Positions 1 to 8,691 of a DNA stretch of 61,995 nucleotides are shown here, in pieces. Numbering within the stretch: the stretch's first letter is position 1; every line of letters begins with the position of its first letter. Under the pieces are notes generated by a model. That model worked only from the letters and a program-made list of their open reading frames with translations. It was not told the origin of the DNA and did no database searches. A program made the position numbers and the translations under genes. Origin of the DNA: Verrucomicrobia bacterium Tous-C9LFEB (GTDB lineage: Bacteria > Acidobacteriota > Terriglobia > Terriglobales > Acidobacteriaceae); contig CAJCIP010000075.1 of assembly GCA_903970445.1 (NCBI GenBank), positions 1 through 61,995 of the forward strand, read 5' to 3'.

Positions 1-25
1 CGGGAATGCTTGCAGGATCAGGCAT
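1..25 (-). CDS. Possible start of the gene after nuoA (partial)
   Basis: An ATG on the minus strand (codon at 25-23) is followed by eight open codons (Met-Pro-Asp-Pro-Ala-Ser-Ile-Pro) up to the window edge. A GGAG-like Shine-Dalgarno sits about nine bases upstream. It follows nuoA by only 27 bases in the same direction, the place where a further nuo gene would be expected. Too short to identify. Confidence 0.3.
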
Positions 26-52
26 ACAGATATGCTCCGCGCTTTAAAAACG

Positions 53-472
53 TTAGAGGTCAGCCTTGTCGTTCGACCAGTTGAGAATGCCCTTTTTCCA
101 TACATAGAAGAGCCCAACCGCAACAAATCCTAGGTACACGAGCATTTCCCAGAAGCCAAAATAGCGTGAGCCGGTGATGGCCGGAAGGCGGCGAAAGATC
201 ACTGCCCAGGGCAGCATGAAGACAGCTTCGACGTCGAACAGGATGAACAGCATGGCAACCATGTAGAAGCGGACCGAGAAGCGTCCGCGCGCGTCGCCCA
301 CCGGGTCCATACCGCACTCATAGGCGCCGAGTTTGACTTTGTTGCGCTTGTGCTTGCCGATGAAATACGAGCCGGCCACCATGCCGCCCGCCATGCCGAT
401 GGCCACGAGGATCTGAAGCGCGAGCGGGACGTATTGCCATATGTAAGGTGTCGCGGAAGTCTGCATAGACAA
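53..472 (-). CDS. nuoA: NADH-quinone oxidoreductase subunit A
   Basis: Membrane subunit of respiratory complex I, at the interface between the peripheral arm and the proton-pumping arm. The 139-aa length fits the NuoA/ND3 family. Three hydrophobic segments are visible at about residues 15-38, 68-90 and 105-125. The loop between the first two carries the family motif YECGMDPVGDARGRFSVRFY with its conserved Cys, and segment two contains FILFDVEAVF with the conserved acidic residues. It is the only complete nuo gene here; the rest of the operon probably continues off the left edge. It is divergent from the epimerase at 600, with about 127 bp between them for both promoters. Family identity is secure; the quinone partner (probably menaquinone) is not shown by the sequence. 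Confidence 0.95.
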   Translation of the reverse strand: MSMQTSATPYIWQYVPLALQILVAIGMAGGMVAGSYFIGKHKRNKVKLGAYECGMDPVGDARGRFSVRFYMVAMLFILFDVEAVFMLPWAVIFRRLPAITGSRYFGFWEMLVYLGFVAVGLFYVWKKGILNWSNDKADL

Positions 473-599
473 GTTTGAGTGTAGGAGTGTGCTCGTGGGG
501 GGTCAAGAAGAGGGCGGCCGACACAGGCTTGTACGTTCATGAGATGCGAGCGCGAACGGCTACACTGGGCCCATACCAAACTGAATAGGAAGCATACGC

Positions 600-1730
600 A
601 TGGCAGCACATCAAAAACGCGCTCTTGTCACCGGCGGCGCAGGGCTCATTGGATCGCACATCGTCGACTTGCTCATCCGTGAAGGGTGGACAGTGCGCAT
701 TCTGGACAATCTGGAGCCGAACACACACAGACACGGTAAGCCCGCCTGGGTGAATCCTAAGGCGGAGTTTGTGCAGGGCGAGGTGCAGGACTACGGCACG
801 ATGCGGGCGGCGTTGGAAGATATCGACGTGGTTTGGCATGAAGCGGCGTACGGCGGCTACATGCCGGAGATGGCGAAATATGTTCTGGTGAACAGCTTCG
901 GGACTGCGCAGCTGCTGGAGATCATCCGCGACCACAAGCTTCCGGTGAAGAAGGTAATCGTGGCGAGTTCGCAGGCGGTGTACAGCGAGGGAGCGGCGCT
1001 CTGCCCAGAGCATGGACACGTTGTCCCGCTGATTCGGCCTGTGGAGCAGCTTCGTGCCGGTGACTTCGACGTGCATTGTCCGGCCTGCGGCGAGGCGACG
1101 ACGAGCATTGCCACGCCGGAAAGCACTCCGGGCGGGGGCGAGACGGTGTATGCGCTAACGAAGGTGGACCAAGAGAAGCTGGTGCTGCTGTGGGGCAAGC
1201 AGACCGGGATACCCACTGTCGCATTGCGTTATTCCTGCACGTACGGACCGCGCCAGTCACTGTTCAATCCCTATACCGGGGTAATTGCGATTTTCTGCAC
1301 CCGGCTGCTGAATGGAAAGCCGCCCGTGATGTACGAGGACGGCGGCCAGACGCGCGACCTTTGCTTTGTGGAAGACATCGCGAGAGCAAACCTGCTGGTG
1401 GCGGAGACGGACAAGCTGGACGGGCTGCCGGTCAACGTAGGCAGCGGCCGGGCTACGAGCGTGCGGGACCTGGCCGGGATTATCGCTAAAGGGCTGGGGC
1501 TGGGAATAGAGCCTTTGGCGCGGGGAGAGTTTCGGCCGGGCGAGATCCGGTCATTGATTTCTGACATCTCGCGTATTCGAACGATCGGGTACGAGCCACA
1601 GGTGACGCTGGAACAGGGGATCGCTCGGTACCTGGAATGGATCGCCACGCAGGGCCCAATCACCGACTATTTCGGTGAAATTGAGGCTGGTCTGCGGACC
1701 AAGGGGATCGTGCAAAGTGTTCAAAGCTGA
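600..1730 (+). CDS. NAD-dependent epimerase, dTDP-L-rhamnose 4-epimerase-like
   Basis: Extended short-chain dehydrogenase/reductase of 376 aa that should epimerise a nucleotide sugar for surface polysaccharide. The N-terminal Rossmann motif is TGGAGLIGSH (about residues 11-20). The active-site pair is a Ser in VIVASSQAVYSEG and the YALTK Tyr/Lys motif near residue 194. After the catalytic Ser there is a Cys-bearing insert (CPEHGH, then CPACGE) and later ALRYSCTYGPRQSLFNPYTG. From memory, this combination matches WbiB-like dTDP-L-rhamnose 4-epimerases better than GalE. AGGAAG lies eight bases before the ATG. No sugar-pathway genes adjoin it, so the exact substrate is inference; another UDP- or dTDP-sugar epimerase is possible. 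Confidence 0.8.
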   Translation: MAAHQKRALVTGGAGLIGSHIVDLLIREGWTVRILDNLEPNTHRHGKPAWVNPKAEFVQGEVQDYGTMRAALEDIDVVWHEAAYGGYMPEMAKYVLVNSFGTAQLLEIIRDHKLPVKKVIVASSQAVYSEGAALCPEHGHVVPLIRPVEQLRAGDFDVHCPACGEATTSIATPESTPGGGETVYALTKVDQEKLVLLWGKQTGIPTVALRYSCTYGPRQSLFNPYTGVIAIFCTRLLNGKPPVMYEDGGQTRDLCFVEDIARANLLVAETDKLDGLPVNVGSGRATSVRDLAGIIAKGLGLGIEPLARGEFRPGEIRSLISDISRIRTIGYEPQVTLEQGIARYLEWIATQGPITDYFGEIEAGLRTKGIVQSVQS

Positions 1731-1827
1731 TTATCAGGGCTTAGCTACTTTCCTTTTCGATCTCACATCTGATATCAATGCTGGCGCGCCGTAAATCGCT
1801 CGGCATTGGCGCACAGAAGGTGTCGTG

Positions 1828-1986
1828 ATGACAGGAACAGGGCGGCAATGGGACTGGTCGGTTGCCGGATGGCAGACCACAAGCGCAGACCCGAAGCCGG
1901 TAACGAACGTGTCCACCGAGCGCCAGGGGCTGGCGAAAGAAAATGCGACGGCGCGGACACGCGCTGCCGAAGACGTGAAAAATTAG
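1828..1986 (+). CDS. Small unknown protein, 52 aa
   Basis: An ATG preceded at seven bases by AGAAGG opens a 52-codon frame ending in TAG. The product is polar (Thr, Ala, Arg, Lys rich, with WDWSVAGW near the start), has no hydrophobic segment and no motif I recognise. A strong hairpin terminator (2014-2038) follows 28 bases after the stop, which supports a short transcript ending here. It could also be the 3' tail of the epimerase message. The 1731-1827 stretch before it shows nothing else. Existence is supported mainly by the ribosome-binding site and the terminator. Confidence 0.4.
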   Translation: MTGTGRQWDWSVAGWQTTSADPKPVTNVSTERQGLAKENATARTRAAEDVKN

Positions 1987-2013
1987 GAATTTCTGGCTTC
2001 ACATAGAAGCAGG

Positions 2014-2038
2014 AAGGCCGCCTAAGGTAGGCGGCCTT
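2014..2038 (+). terminator. Rho-independent terminator
   Basis: A ten-base-pair stem (AAGGCCGCCT at 2014-2023 with AGGCGGCCTT at 2029-2038) and a five-base loop run into a TTTT tract (2037-2040). The T-run is on the plus strand, so it ends rightward transcripts from the epimerase/small ORF, and it lies just past the 3' end of the oppositely directed GlsB gene. Confidence 0.8.
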
Positions 2039-2058
2039 TTCACGTTGGTATCTTCGCG

Positions 2059-2322
2059 CTAGTCTCGGTTGCCGGTGACCAAACGCAGCAGGAACGTGAG
2101 GATGACAGCGCCCACTGTGGCAATGACGATGCTGATGATAAGGCCGTGATCGCCCACACCCCCAAGTCCAAGGTGAGAAGAAAGAAAGCCGCCGATCATG
2201 GCGCCCACCAGGCCGACAATCATGTCTACGAAGAATCCGAAACCGGAACCCTTCATGATCTTCCCTGTAAGCCAACCTGCGATAACGCCGATGATGATCC
2301 ACGCGATAATTCCGTGACCCAT
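2059..2322 (-). CDS. GlsB/YeaQ/YmgE family membrane protein
   Basis: An 87-aa very hydrophobic protein with three membrane helices (about residues 4-20, 29-48 and 60-82) and Gly-rich faces such as GLVGAMIGGFL. This is the pattern of the transglycosylase-associated GlsB/YeaQ/YmgE family, small inner-membrane proteins linked to general stress. AGGAGG stands six bases before the ATG, an excellent ribosome-binding site, so it is probably well translated. It is monocistronic and divergent from glyQ. No enzymatic role is established for the family. Confidence 0.88.
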   Translation of the reverse strand: MGHGIIAWIIIGVIAGWLTGKIMKGSGFGFFVDMIVGLVGAMIGGFLSSHLGLGGVGDHGLIISIVIATVGAVILTFLLRLVTGNRD

Positions 2323-2446
2323 AGATTCCTCCTAAGTGTTTGTTTGAAATGTGGCCCAATGCTTTTCAGCCGTTGGATGCAAGCGGAGCCGCCGACGCCG
2401 GACGCGCGGCGTAATTTATCGTGGGGGCCGTTGATATGATGAGCGG

Positions 2447-3421
2447 ATGAGCAGTTCACAGAAAAAGAAAGCTCTGACATTTCAGGAGCTTCTTTTTACG
2501 CTGCAGACCTTCTGGGCGGCGCACGGTTGCGTTCTGCAGCAGCCGTACGATCTTGAGGTTGGCGCGGGAACCATGTCACCCGATACGTTTCTGCGCGTTC
2601 TTGGGCCAAAGCCGATCAATATCGCCTACGCGCAGCCCTCTCGCCGGCCAGCGGACGGAAGGTACGGAGAGAATCCGAACCGGCTGTTTCGTCACACGCA
2701 GTTACAAGTAATTCTGAAGCCGCCACCGGAACGGGTGCAGGAACTTTACCTGGAGTCGTTGGTGGCGATCGGCATTGATCTCCGCGAACACGACATCAAG
2801 TTCGAGGAAGACAACTGGGAGTGGCCGGTGGGCGGGGCCTGGGGTGTTGGGTGGCAGGTGATGCTCGATGGCCAGGAAATCACGCAGTTCACCTATTTCC
2901 AGCAGTGCGGCGGCCTCGATCTGGACCCCATCTCAGGGGAGATTACCTACGGATTGGAGCGTATTGCGCAGTTCCTGCAGGATGTCGATTCGATCTATGA
3001 GATCGTGTGGTCGCGAGATCCGGTGACCGGAGCAGAGCGAACCTACGGTGATGTTCGGCTGCATGAAGAGCAGCAGTTTTCTGCCTACAGCTTCGATTAC
3101 GCGGACGTGTCGAAGCTTTGGCAGCACCTGAATCTTTATGAAGAGGAATGCAAAGACCTGCTCGCCAGGGCGAAGACAACACTCGTGGAAGAGGGTGCTG
3201 ACCCGTTGGCGGTGCTGCGGTTTCCCACGATGGGAGCCTACGAGCTGGCATTGAAGTGTTCGCACACGTTCAATCTGCTGGATGCGCGCGGAGCTATTTC
3301 GGTGACGGAGCGTGTTGGCGTGATGGGGCGCATCCGCAATTTGATTGTCGGTGTGGCCAAGGTGTACGCGGAGCAGGGCCGCTTGAAGGACGCAACTGCA
3401 AGAGCGGCCTCAGCCGTTTGA
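2447..3421 (+). CDS. glyQ: Glycine--tRNA ligase alpha subunit
   Basis: Catalytic alpha chain of the bacterial alpha2beta2 glycyl-tRNA synthetase. The 324-aa protein begins [19 protein letters not shown] and carries the class II features typical of Gly[19 protein letters not shown], then [20 protein letters not shown], and the [18 protein letters not shown] active-site stretch, followed by FTYFQQCGG. The length is slightly over the usual ~300 because of the tail after residue 295. glyS follows ten bases later, so the two are co-transcribed and should assemble together. Confidence 0.97.
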   Translation: MSSSQKKKALTFQELLFTLQTFWAAHGCVLQQPYDLEVGAGTMSPDTFLRVLGPKPINIAYAQPSRRPADGRYGENPNRLFRHTQLQVILKPPPERVQELYLESLVAIGIDLREHDIKFEEDNWEWPVGGAWGVGWQVMLDGQEITQFTYFQQCGGLDLDPISGEITYGLERIAQFLQDVDSIYEIVWSRDPVTGAERTYGDVRLHEEQQFSAYSFDYADVSKLWQHLNLYEEECKDLLARAKTTLVEEGADPLAVLRFPTMGAYELALKCSHTFNLLDARGAISVTERVGVMGRIRNLIVGVAKVYAEQGRLKDATARAASAV

Positions 3422-3431
3422 AAGATAAGGA

Positions 3432-5543
3432 ATGATGGCGGACTTTCTCTTAGAGATCGGTTTGGAAGAAGTACCCGCGCGCATGCTGCCGGGTGCGCAA
3501 GCAGAGCTGCTCCGGCGCACGGTGGCTCTGTTAGGCCGCGAGGGTTTGTTGGAAGAGGGCGCGACGCTGGAGAGTGATCGCGTGGTTTCGTACTCAACGC
3601 CGCGTCGACTTGCCGTACTTGTGCGCGGTGTTCGCGAACAGCAGGCGGACCTCACCGAAGAAGTGACCGGCCCAGCAGTGAAGATCGCGTTCAGAGATGG
3701 GCAGCCAACTCCTGCGGCAGAAGCTTTCGCACGCAAGGCGGGTATAGCTGTCGCTGAGTTGAAGATCATCACTACGCCAAAGGGCGAGTATCTTGCGGCT
3801 TCGAGCGTGAAGAAAGGACGCAGCGCAAGTGAGGTGCTCGCGTCTGAGCTGCCGAAGGAAATCGGCGCTATTTATTGGGCGAAGAACATGTACTGGCGTC
3901 GGGGCAAGCCTGAGCGTTTTGTGCGGCCTGTTTTGTGGCTTGTTTGTCTGCTCGGTGACGCTGTAGTGCCGGTCGAGTTTGCCGGGAAGATTGCAGCACG
4001 CGCGACCTACGGACACCGTGTGCTCTCGACAGGCGAGCCGTTTGAGATCGTCGCGCCGGACAGCTATGCGGCGCAACTCGAAGGCGAGTACGTCCTTGTT
4101 GATATAGAGGCGCGGCGGCATAGGATTCGCAAGGGCCTTGATCGTGCGACACGTGCAGTTGTTGGAGCACATTGGCGTGAAGACGAGGCGTTAGTTGACG
4201 CCGTTACCCACCTGACAGAGTGGCCTGATGTCCTGCTGGGGAACTTCGCGCCTGAATATCTGGATCTGCCTGAAGAAGTCCTCGTCACGGTCATGCGTGA
4301 TCACCAGAAGTACTTTGCGGTGGATGACAGCTTGGGCAAGCTGGCGCCGCACTTCCTCACCGTGCTCAATATTGAGCTCAGCCCCGAAAATGAGTCGACT
4401 ATCCGGCAAGGGAATGAGCGTGTTTTGCGCGCTCGCTTCAACGACGCACGTTTCTTCTGGGAGTTTGATCAACGTGTTCCGTTGCGCGAGCGCGCGACAC
4501 TGCTGGACAACATCACTTTCCAGAAGGATCTCGGCAGCTACGGGCAAAAAAAGGAGCGGGTTCGAGCCGTTGCGGCGAAGCTGGTCGCATCTGCTAACGC
4601 GCGCGGTGCTGCTGCGAATGTTGAAGCGGTGGATGAGGCTGCGCTGCTGGCCAAGACAGATCTCACGACGGAGCTTGTAAAAGAGTTCACGGAACTGCAG
4701 GGAGTGATCGGCGGCCTTTACGCACGTTCTCAGGGCGCGAATGCAACCGTCTCGGATGCGATCTACGACCAATATCTGCCGGCGAGTTCCGACGATGCGA
4801 TCCCGCGGACTGTGGAAGGCTCCTTGCTCGGGCTCGCAGACAGGATCGATACGCTCGCCGGCATGTTTGGACTCGGCATGGAGCCGACGGGGTCGAAGGA
4901 TCCTTTTGCGCTTCGCCGTGCGGCCAATGCTGTCGTGCGAATTCTCGCGGAATCGTCGGTTCACTTGATGCTGAGTGAAGTGATTTCCGCAGCCGCTGCT
5001 TCGGAGAGCGTTGCCACACGGCTTCGTCTGTTCTTCGAAGAACGCATCGCATTTTATCTGCGAGAGGTTCGGGGTCAAGCGTACGACGTGGTGAACGCAG
5101 TCATGATCTCCGGCAGCGATGACTTGCCTGATTTGCTGGCAAGGGCAGAAGCAGTGAGCGCTGTTCGAGACGGTCAGGACTTTGTCGCGGTGAGCGCCGC
5201 GTTCAAGCGAATGAGGAACATTCTGCAGCAAGCTTTGGACAAGCACCTTGAGATGGGCTCGGAAGTGCGGGCGCATTTGCTAGTTGAGTCCTCGGAGATT
5301 GCGCTAGCCGCGCGTTCAGCGGAACTTGTCAGGCGAGTAGACGCTCTTCGTGGAGACGCGAACTACATCTCGGCGCTGGAGGAGATTGCAACGTTGCGTC
5401 CGTATGTCGATGCTTTTTTCAATGCGGTGATGGTCATGACTCCGGAAGAGGAACTCCGCGGAAACCGACTTGCCTTGCTCGGAAGAATGGTCGCGGATTT
5501 CTCGCGCGTAGCGGACTTCTCCGAGATTGTGACCGCCGGCTAA
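3432..5543 (+). CDS. glyS: Glycine--tRNA ligase beta subunit
   Basis: Beta chain (703 aa, normal length) of the heterotetrameric glycyl-tRNA synthetase, needed for tRNA binding. The N-terminus DFLLEIGLEEVPARMLPGA is the GlyS signature. The central section includes MYWRRGKPERFVRPV and VTVMRDHQKYF. A region near residues 450-495 (LGLADRIDTLAGMFG, then PTGSKDPFALRRAANAVVR) is the HD-like fold known in GlyS, and the C-terminal third is a helical anticodon-binding-like domain (FFNAVMVM near the end). Two adjacent ATGs (3432 and 3435) could each start; AAGG lies just upstream. The stop overlaps the stop of the convergent gene in the tetranucleotide CTAA. Confidence 0.97.
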   Translation: MMADFLLEIGLEEVPARMLPGAQAELLRRTVALLGREGLLEEGATLESDRVVSYSTPRRLAVLVRGVREQQADLTEEVTGPAVKIAFRDGQPTPAAEAFARKAGIAVAELKIITTPKGEYLAASSVKKGRSASEVLASELPKEIGAIYWAKNMYWRRGKPERFVRPVLWLVCLLGDAVVPVEFAGKIAARATYGHRVLSTGEPFEIVAPDSYAAQLEGEYVLVDIEARRHRIRKGLDRATRAVVGAHWREDEALVDAVTHLTEWPDVLLGNFAPEYLDLPEEVLVTVMRDHQKYFAVDDSLGKLAPHFLTVLNIELSPENESTIRQGNERVLRARFNDARFFWEFDQRVPLRERATLLDNITFQKDLGSYGQKKERVRAVAAKLVASANARGAAANVEAVDEAALLAKTDLTTELVKEFTELQGVIGGLYARSQGANATVSDAIYDQYLPASSDDAIPRTVEGSLLGLADRIDTLAGMFGLGMEPTGSKDPFALRRAANAVVRILAESSVHLMLSEVISAAAASESVATRLRLFFEERIAFYLREVRGQAYDVVNAVMISGSDDLPDLLARAEAVSAVRDGQDFVAVSAAFKRMRNILQQALDKHLEMGSEVRAHLLVESSEIALAARSAELVRRVDALRGDANYISALEEIATLRPYVDAFFNAVMVMTPEEELRGNRLALLGRMVADFSRVADFSEIVTAG

Positions 5544-6211
5544 TTCACACGTTGCAAACGTGCGACGAGCTTTTCCGCGAGTGGCTCACCGCTTTCGGTC
5601 CAAAGCAAGCGGCTGGAAATGCCAGAATGCTTCTCCACCGAAAGCGTGAAGGCAAGCAGCTTCTCAACGTTTTGGCGTACGTGCTCCGCAGCATCTGCGT
5701 CAATCTCTTCATCGTCCTGGCCCTCGAACGTCCATGGTGTATCCAGGCCGAAATCGACGCGTATCTGACCGTTTTGCTCGTAGCTATTGTGGTCGAAGTC
5801 GGGGCCAAAGCCGCAGATGCGGACGCGTGCCGGTTCGAGTCGCCACGCTGTATCCAGGCAGGACGCGCTGTCTGCTTCCGGCGTCCACAGCATCCAGCGC
5901 ATCTCGAATTCGTAGGCCATGTCGTCGTGCAGCTGCTCGGTCGCTTCGGCGACGGCGTTCTCGATGATCGAACCCTCGGTATCGGCTGATTGCTGAGCGC
6001 GATCATCGTTAACGTAGATGCGCTGGTAGGTAGGCGACTCCGTCCAGTCAATCGGATAGACGCTTGCTGCAGCAACACGTCCCAGCGTGCTGTTTGTCTG
6101 GCCGTCCTTTGCGATCAAGGCAAACTGACGCAGAACAGATGTAAGCGCGGCCGGAAGTGAAGCAAGACGAAAATTCGGGAACCAGAGACTCAGGTAAAGC
6201 TGATCGGCCAT
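5540..6211 (-). CDS. Conserved-looking protein of unknown function
   Basis: A 223-aa soluble acidic protein read from the ATG at 6211 (MADQLYLSLWFPNF). The frame is open further upstream to 6286, but that extension would run into the divergent LPS-export gene, so I prefer 6211 (6217 is equally possible). No signal peptide, membrane segment or catalytic motif is visible. Repeated Trp/acidic stretches (EMRWMLWTPEAD, GLDTPWTFEGQDDEEID) and a final helical section are the main features. I do not recognise the family. Its neighbours (glyS convergent, LptC-like gene divergent) give no functional clue. Confidence 0.75.
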   Translation of the reverse strand: MADQLYLSLWFPNFRLASLPAALTSVLRQFALIAKDGQTNSTLGRVAAASVYPIDWTESPTYQRIYVNDDRAQQSADTEGSIIENAVAEATEQLHDDMAYEFEMRWMLWTPEADSASCLDTAWRLEPARVRICGFGPDFDHNSYEQNGQIRVDFGLDTPWTFEGQDDEEIDADAAEHVRQNVEKLLAFTLSVEKHSGISSRLLWTESGEPLAEKLVARLQRVN

Positions 6212-6273
6212 ACGCATATTGTAGGGTGCTGTACTTGGCCGGGCCACGTCATACGAGTGAGAAGATAGCTCTA

Positions 6274-8685
6274 GTGAAGGGTTCAATCGATAAGCTGCGG
6301 TGGGCGCTGGCGGGCGGTTCGCTCTTTCTGCTGCTATTGCTGATTGCGGTAGTTGGATACGGTCGATATAGGGCCGCCAGTCTTTGGAAGAACCGGCTGG
6401 CCGGGCTTGGTGTTCACCTTGAGCAGACCACCGACAACGTGACGTATTCGCAGACGATCCAGGGTCGTACGGTGTTCACGCTCCGTGCTGGTAAAGCTGT
6501 CCAGCACAAAGACGGGAAGACAATTCTGCACAATGTGCAACTGACGTTGTATGGAAAGAAGGACGGTAGCGAAGACCACATCTACGGCTCAGAGTTTGAG
6601 TACGACGATAAGAGTGGTGTCGCCAGGGCACTCGGCGATGTAGAGATGGACCTGCGCGCACCTGGTTCCCTGACGAAACCCGCAAGGTCGCAGGGTGCCG
6701 GAAAGATGGGCGCCGCCGTCGATCAGCACGACATTCACGTGCGAACGAGCGGGCTGACCTATGTTCGTAAGCTTGGAGTAGCAGCGACGGACCAGCCTGT
6801 CATGTTCAGCTACGCAGGTCTGCAATGCGCGGCGAAGGGCGCTGAGTTCAACTCCGGAGAGGGAATCATCCATCTCCTCGCGAATGTCCAGCTTCAGGGC
6901 GTGTTTCGCGGTAAGCAGGTGATATTGCACGCGGCGAAGGCTGACCTGAATCACACGACAGATTCCATCGCGCTGGCGGAGCCCGATGTGCAGAGTGGAG
7001 ATGAGAAGGCTCGCGCGACGAATGCGGTGTTGAATCTGCGGCACGATGGCTCTGTCGAAACAGCTCATGCGGAAGGTACCGTCGTTCTGCAAAAGCTGAC
7101 GCGCCAGATCAAAGCCGCACGTCTGGATGGCAGCTTGACCAGCGACAACGTGCCGCAGCGTGCGAGCCTGACAGGCGGCGTAGTGCTTGTGGATACGAAT
7201 GCAGCCAAGCCAATGCGTGGTTCGGCGGGCCGCCTTGATGGAGTCTTCGACGCATCCGGTGCGCCCATGAAGTGGACCGCCAGTGGCGGTGCACAGCTCA
7301 CGACCTCACTGCGTGATGATTCTGGGCAGACGCTTTCGCGCTCATTGAAGGGCAATCAGATCGTGGCCGCGATGAAGCCGGGGGGAAAGACAAGGTCGAA
7401 AGACGACTTGTCAGACATTCATGTCGTAGGTCAGGCGCATGCCTCTGCGGAAGCTGCCGCCATAGGAGGAACAAGGACAACGCAGATTGACGGCGATGAT
7501 CTGAGAGCTTTCTTTACCCGGGCGGACGGAGCTTCTCCGACATTGCAAAGCGTTGTCGGCACAGGCGAGACGCGTTTGCAGCAGGACGCGCCCGGAGGCG
7601 CGCAGCAGATCAGCACGGGAGATAGCTTGCACATAAGTTTCAGGCCGGACAAAAACAAGCGGGGTGAGCTGCAGGTCGCGACCGCAACGCAGGATGGCGA
7701 TGTGAGGGTGAGAAGCCGGGCGGCTGCGAAGAGCAACGGGGCCAAGTCTCCTGAACCCGTTTCCGCGAGCGCAGATCACTCCAGCTATGACGGAGGGACG
7801 GAGGCGCTTACGCTTATGGGAAGCGCGCGGTTCTCGCAGGGCAACACACTCATCACGGCGAGTTCCTTGGTTATCAACCAACGAACCGGCGATAGTGACG
7901 CGAAGGGGAACGTGCTCGCGACACTCGCACCGGCTGATGGGCGCACAGGCGTGGAAGCGACCCACTTACATGCAGATCGCGCGCATCTGGTACGGGATAC
8001 GCAGGTTGGGCTGTTCTACGGAAGCGATGCAACTCCGGCGAGGCTCTGGCAAGGAGCTTCGCAGGTGGAGGCGGCCACTATCACCCTGGATGGAAAGAAG
8101 CACTCGTTGGCGGCGCGACCTGCAGTGGCGGGGGGGAGCGTGCGCGCTGTGTTCGGCGCCGCTGCAGGCGGCAAGTCAGCGAGTGTTGCCTCGGCTCACG
8201 ATCCTCAGATAGAGCGGGTTGTAGCGAACAGCATGGACTACGATGACGTGTCACATGTGGCGACATTTACCGGCAATCTCCACGCGCAGGGAGCAACGGG
8301 CCAAGTGCAAGCAGAACATGCGCAGATGTATTTCCTTGCTAAACCGAAAGCTGACTCACCTGCGGCGACGTCTTCTGCTGGCTTCGGCAATGCTCCCTCC
8401 ATGGGCGGATCGTTGGAGAAGGCCGTGGTTTCGGGAAACGTGCATCTTAGCCAGCCTGGGAAGACTGGTAGGGGTGACAAACTGGTTTACACGGCCTCAG
8501 ACTCAACGTTCGTTCTGACTGGAAGTCCCGGGCATCCTCCCCAGATTGTTGATGCGGAGCGAGGCAGCGTTACGGGCGCAACGCTGCGATTCAGGTCGGG
8601 TGATAATGCTGTGGAGGTCTCGGGCTCGAACGCCGCGGCTGACGATCACGTCCGGGTGCATACGGAAACGGGAGCAAGACAGTAA
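6274..8685 (+). CDS. LptC/OstA (LptA-like) LPS-transport protein, fused
   Basis: Large periplasmic protein (803 aa from GTG 6274) for carrying lipopolysaccharide away from the inner membrane. A single N-terminal membrane anchor (about residues 10-30, ALAGGSLFLLLLLIAVVGYG) is followed by an LptC-like section, then several OstA/LptA beta-jellyroll-like repeats up to the C-terminus (phrases such as GDVEMDLRAPG, ANVQLQGVFRGKQV, GNLHAQGATGQVQAEHAQMYF and AVVSGNVHLSQ). Family LptC is ~190 aa and LptA ~180 aa, so this single chain is several times longer. The GTG has GAGAAG nine bases upstream; the frame extends to an ATG at 6157, but that would overlap the divergent gene. lptB follows six bases later, which fits one Lpt operon. 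Confidence 0.85.
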   Translation: MKGSIDKLRWALAGGSLFLLLLLIAVVGYGRYRAASLWKNRLAGLGVHLEQTTDNVTYSQTIQGRTVFTLRAGKAVQHKDGKTILHNVQLTLYGKKDGSEDHIYGSEFEYDDKSGVARALGDVEMDLRAPGSLTKPARSQGAGKMGAAVDQHDIHVRTSGLTYVRKLGVAATDQPVMFSYAGLQCAAKGAEFNSGEGIIHLLANVQLQGVFRGKQVILHAAKADLNHTTDSIALAEPDVQSGDEKARATNAVLNLRHDGSVETAHAEGTVVLQKLTRQIKAARLDGSLTSDNVPQRASLTGGVVLVDTNAAKPMRGSAGRLDGVFDASGAPMKWTASGGAQLTTSLRDDSGQTLSRSLKGNQIVAAMKPGGKTRSKDDLSDIHVVGQAHASAEAAAIGGTRTTQIDGDDLRAFFTRADGASPTLQSVVGTGETRLQQDAPGGAQQISTGDSLHISFRPDKNKRGELQVATATQDGDVRVRSRAAAKSNGAKSPEPVSASADHSSYDGGTEALTLMGSARFSQGNTLITASSLVINQRTGDSDAKGNVLATLAPADGRTGVEATHLHADRAHLVRDTQVGLFYGSDATPARLWQGASQVEAATITLDGKKHSLAARPAVAGGSVRAVFGAAAGGKSASVASAHDPQIERVVANSMDYDDVSHVATFTGNLHAQGATGQVQAEHAQMYFLAKPKADSPAATSSAGFGNAPSMGGSLEKAVVSGNVHLSQPGKTGRGDKLVYTASDSTFVLTGSPGHPPQIVDAERGSVTGATLRFRSGDNAVEVSGSNAAADDHVRVHTETGARQ

Positions 8686-8691
8686 ATCCGC

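Noticed and set aside
6157..6273. Upstream ATG start for the LptC/OstA gene
   Set aside because: It would overlap the divergent gene at 5540-6211 and gives a polar N-terminus before the anchor; GTG 6274 with GAGAAG fits better.
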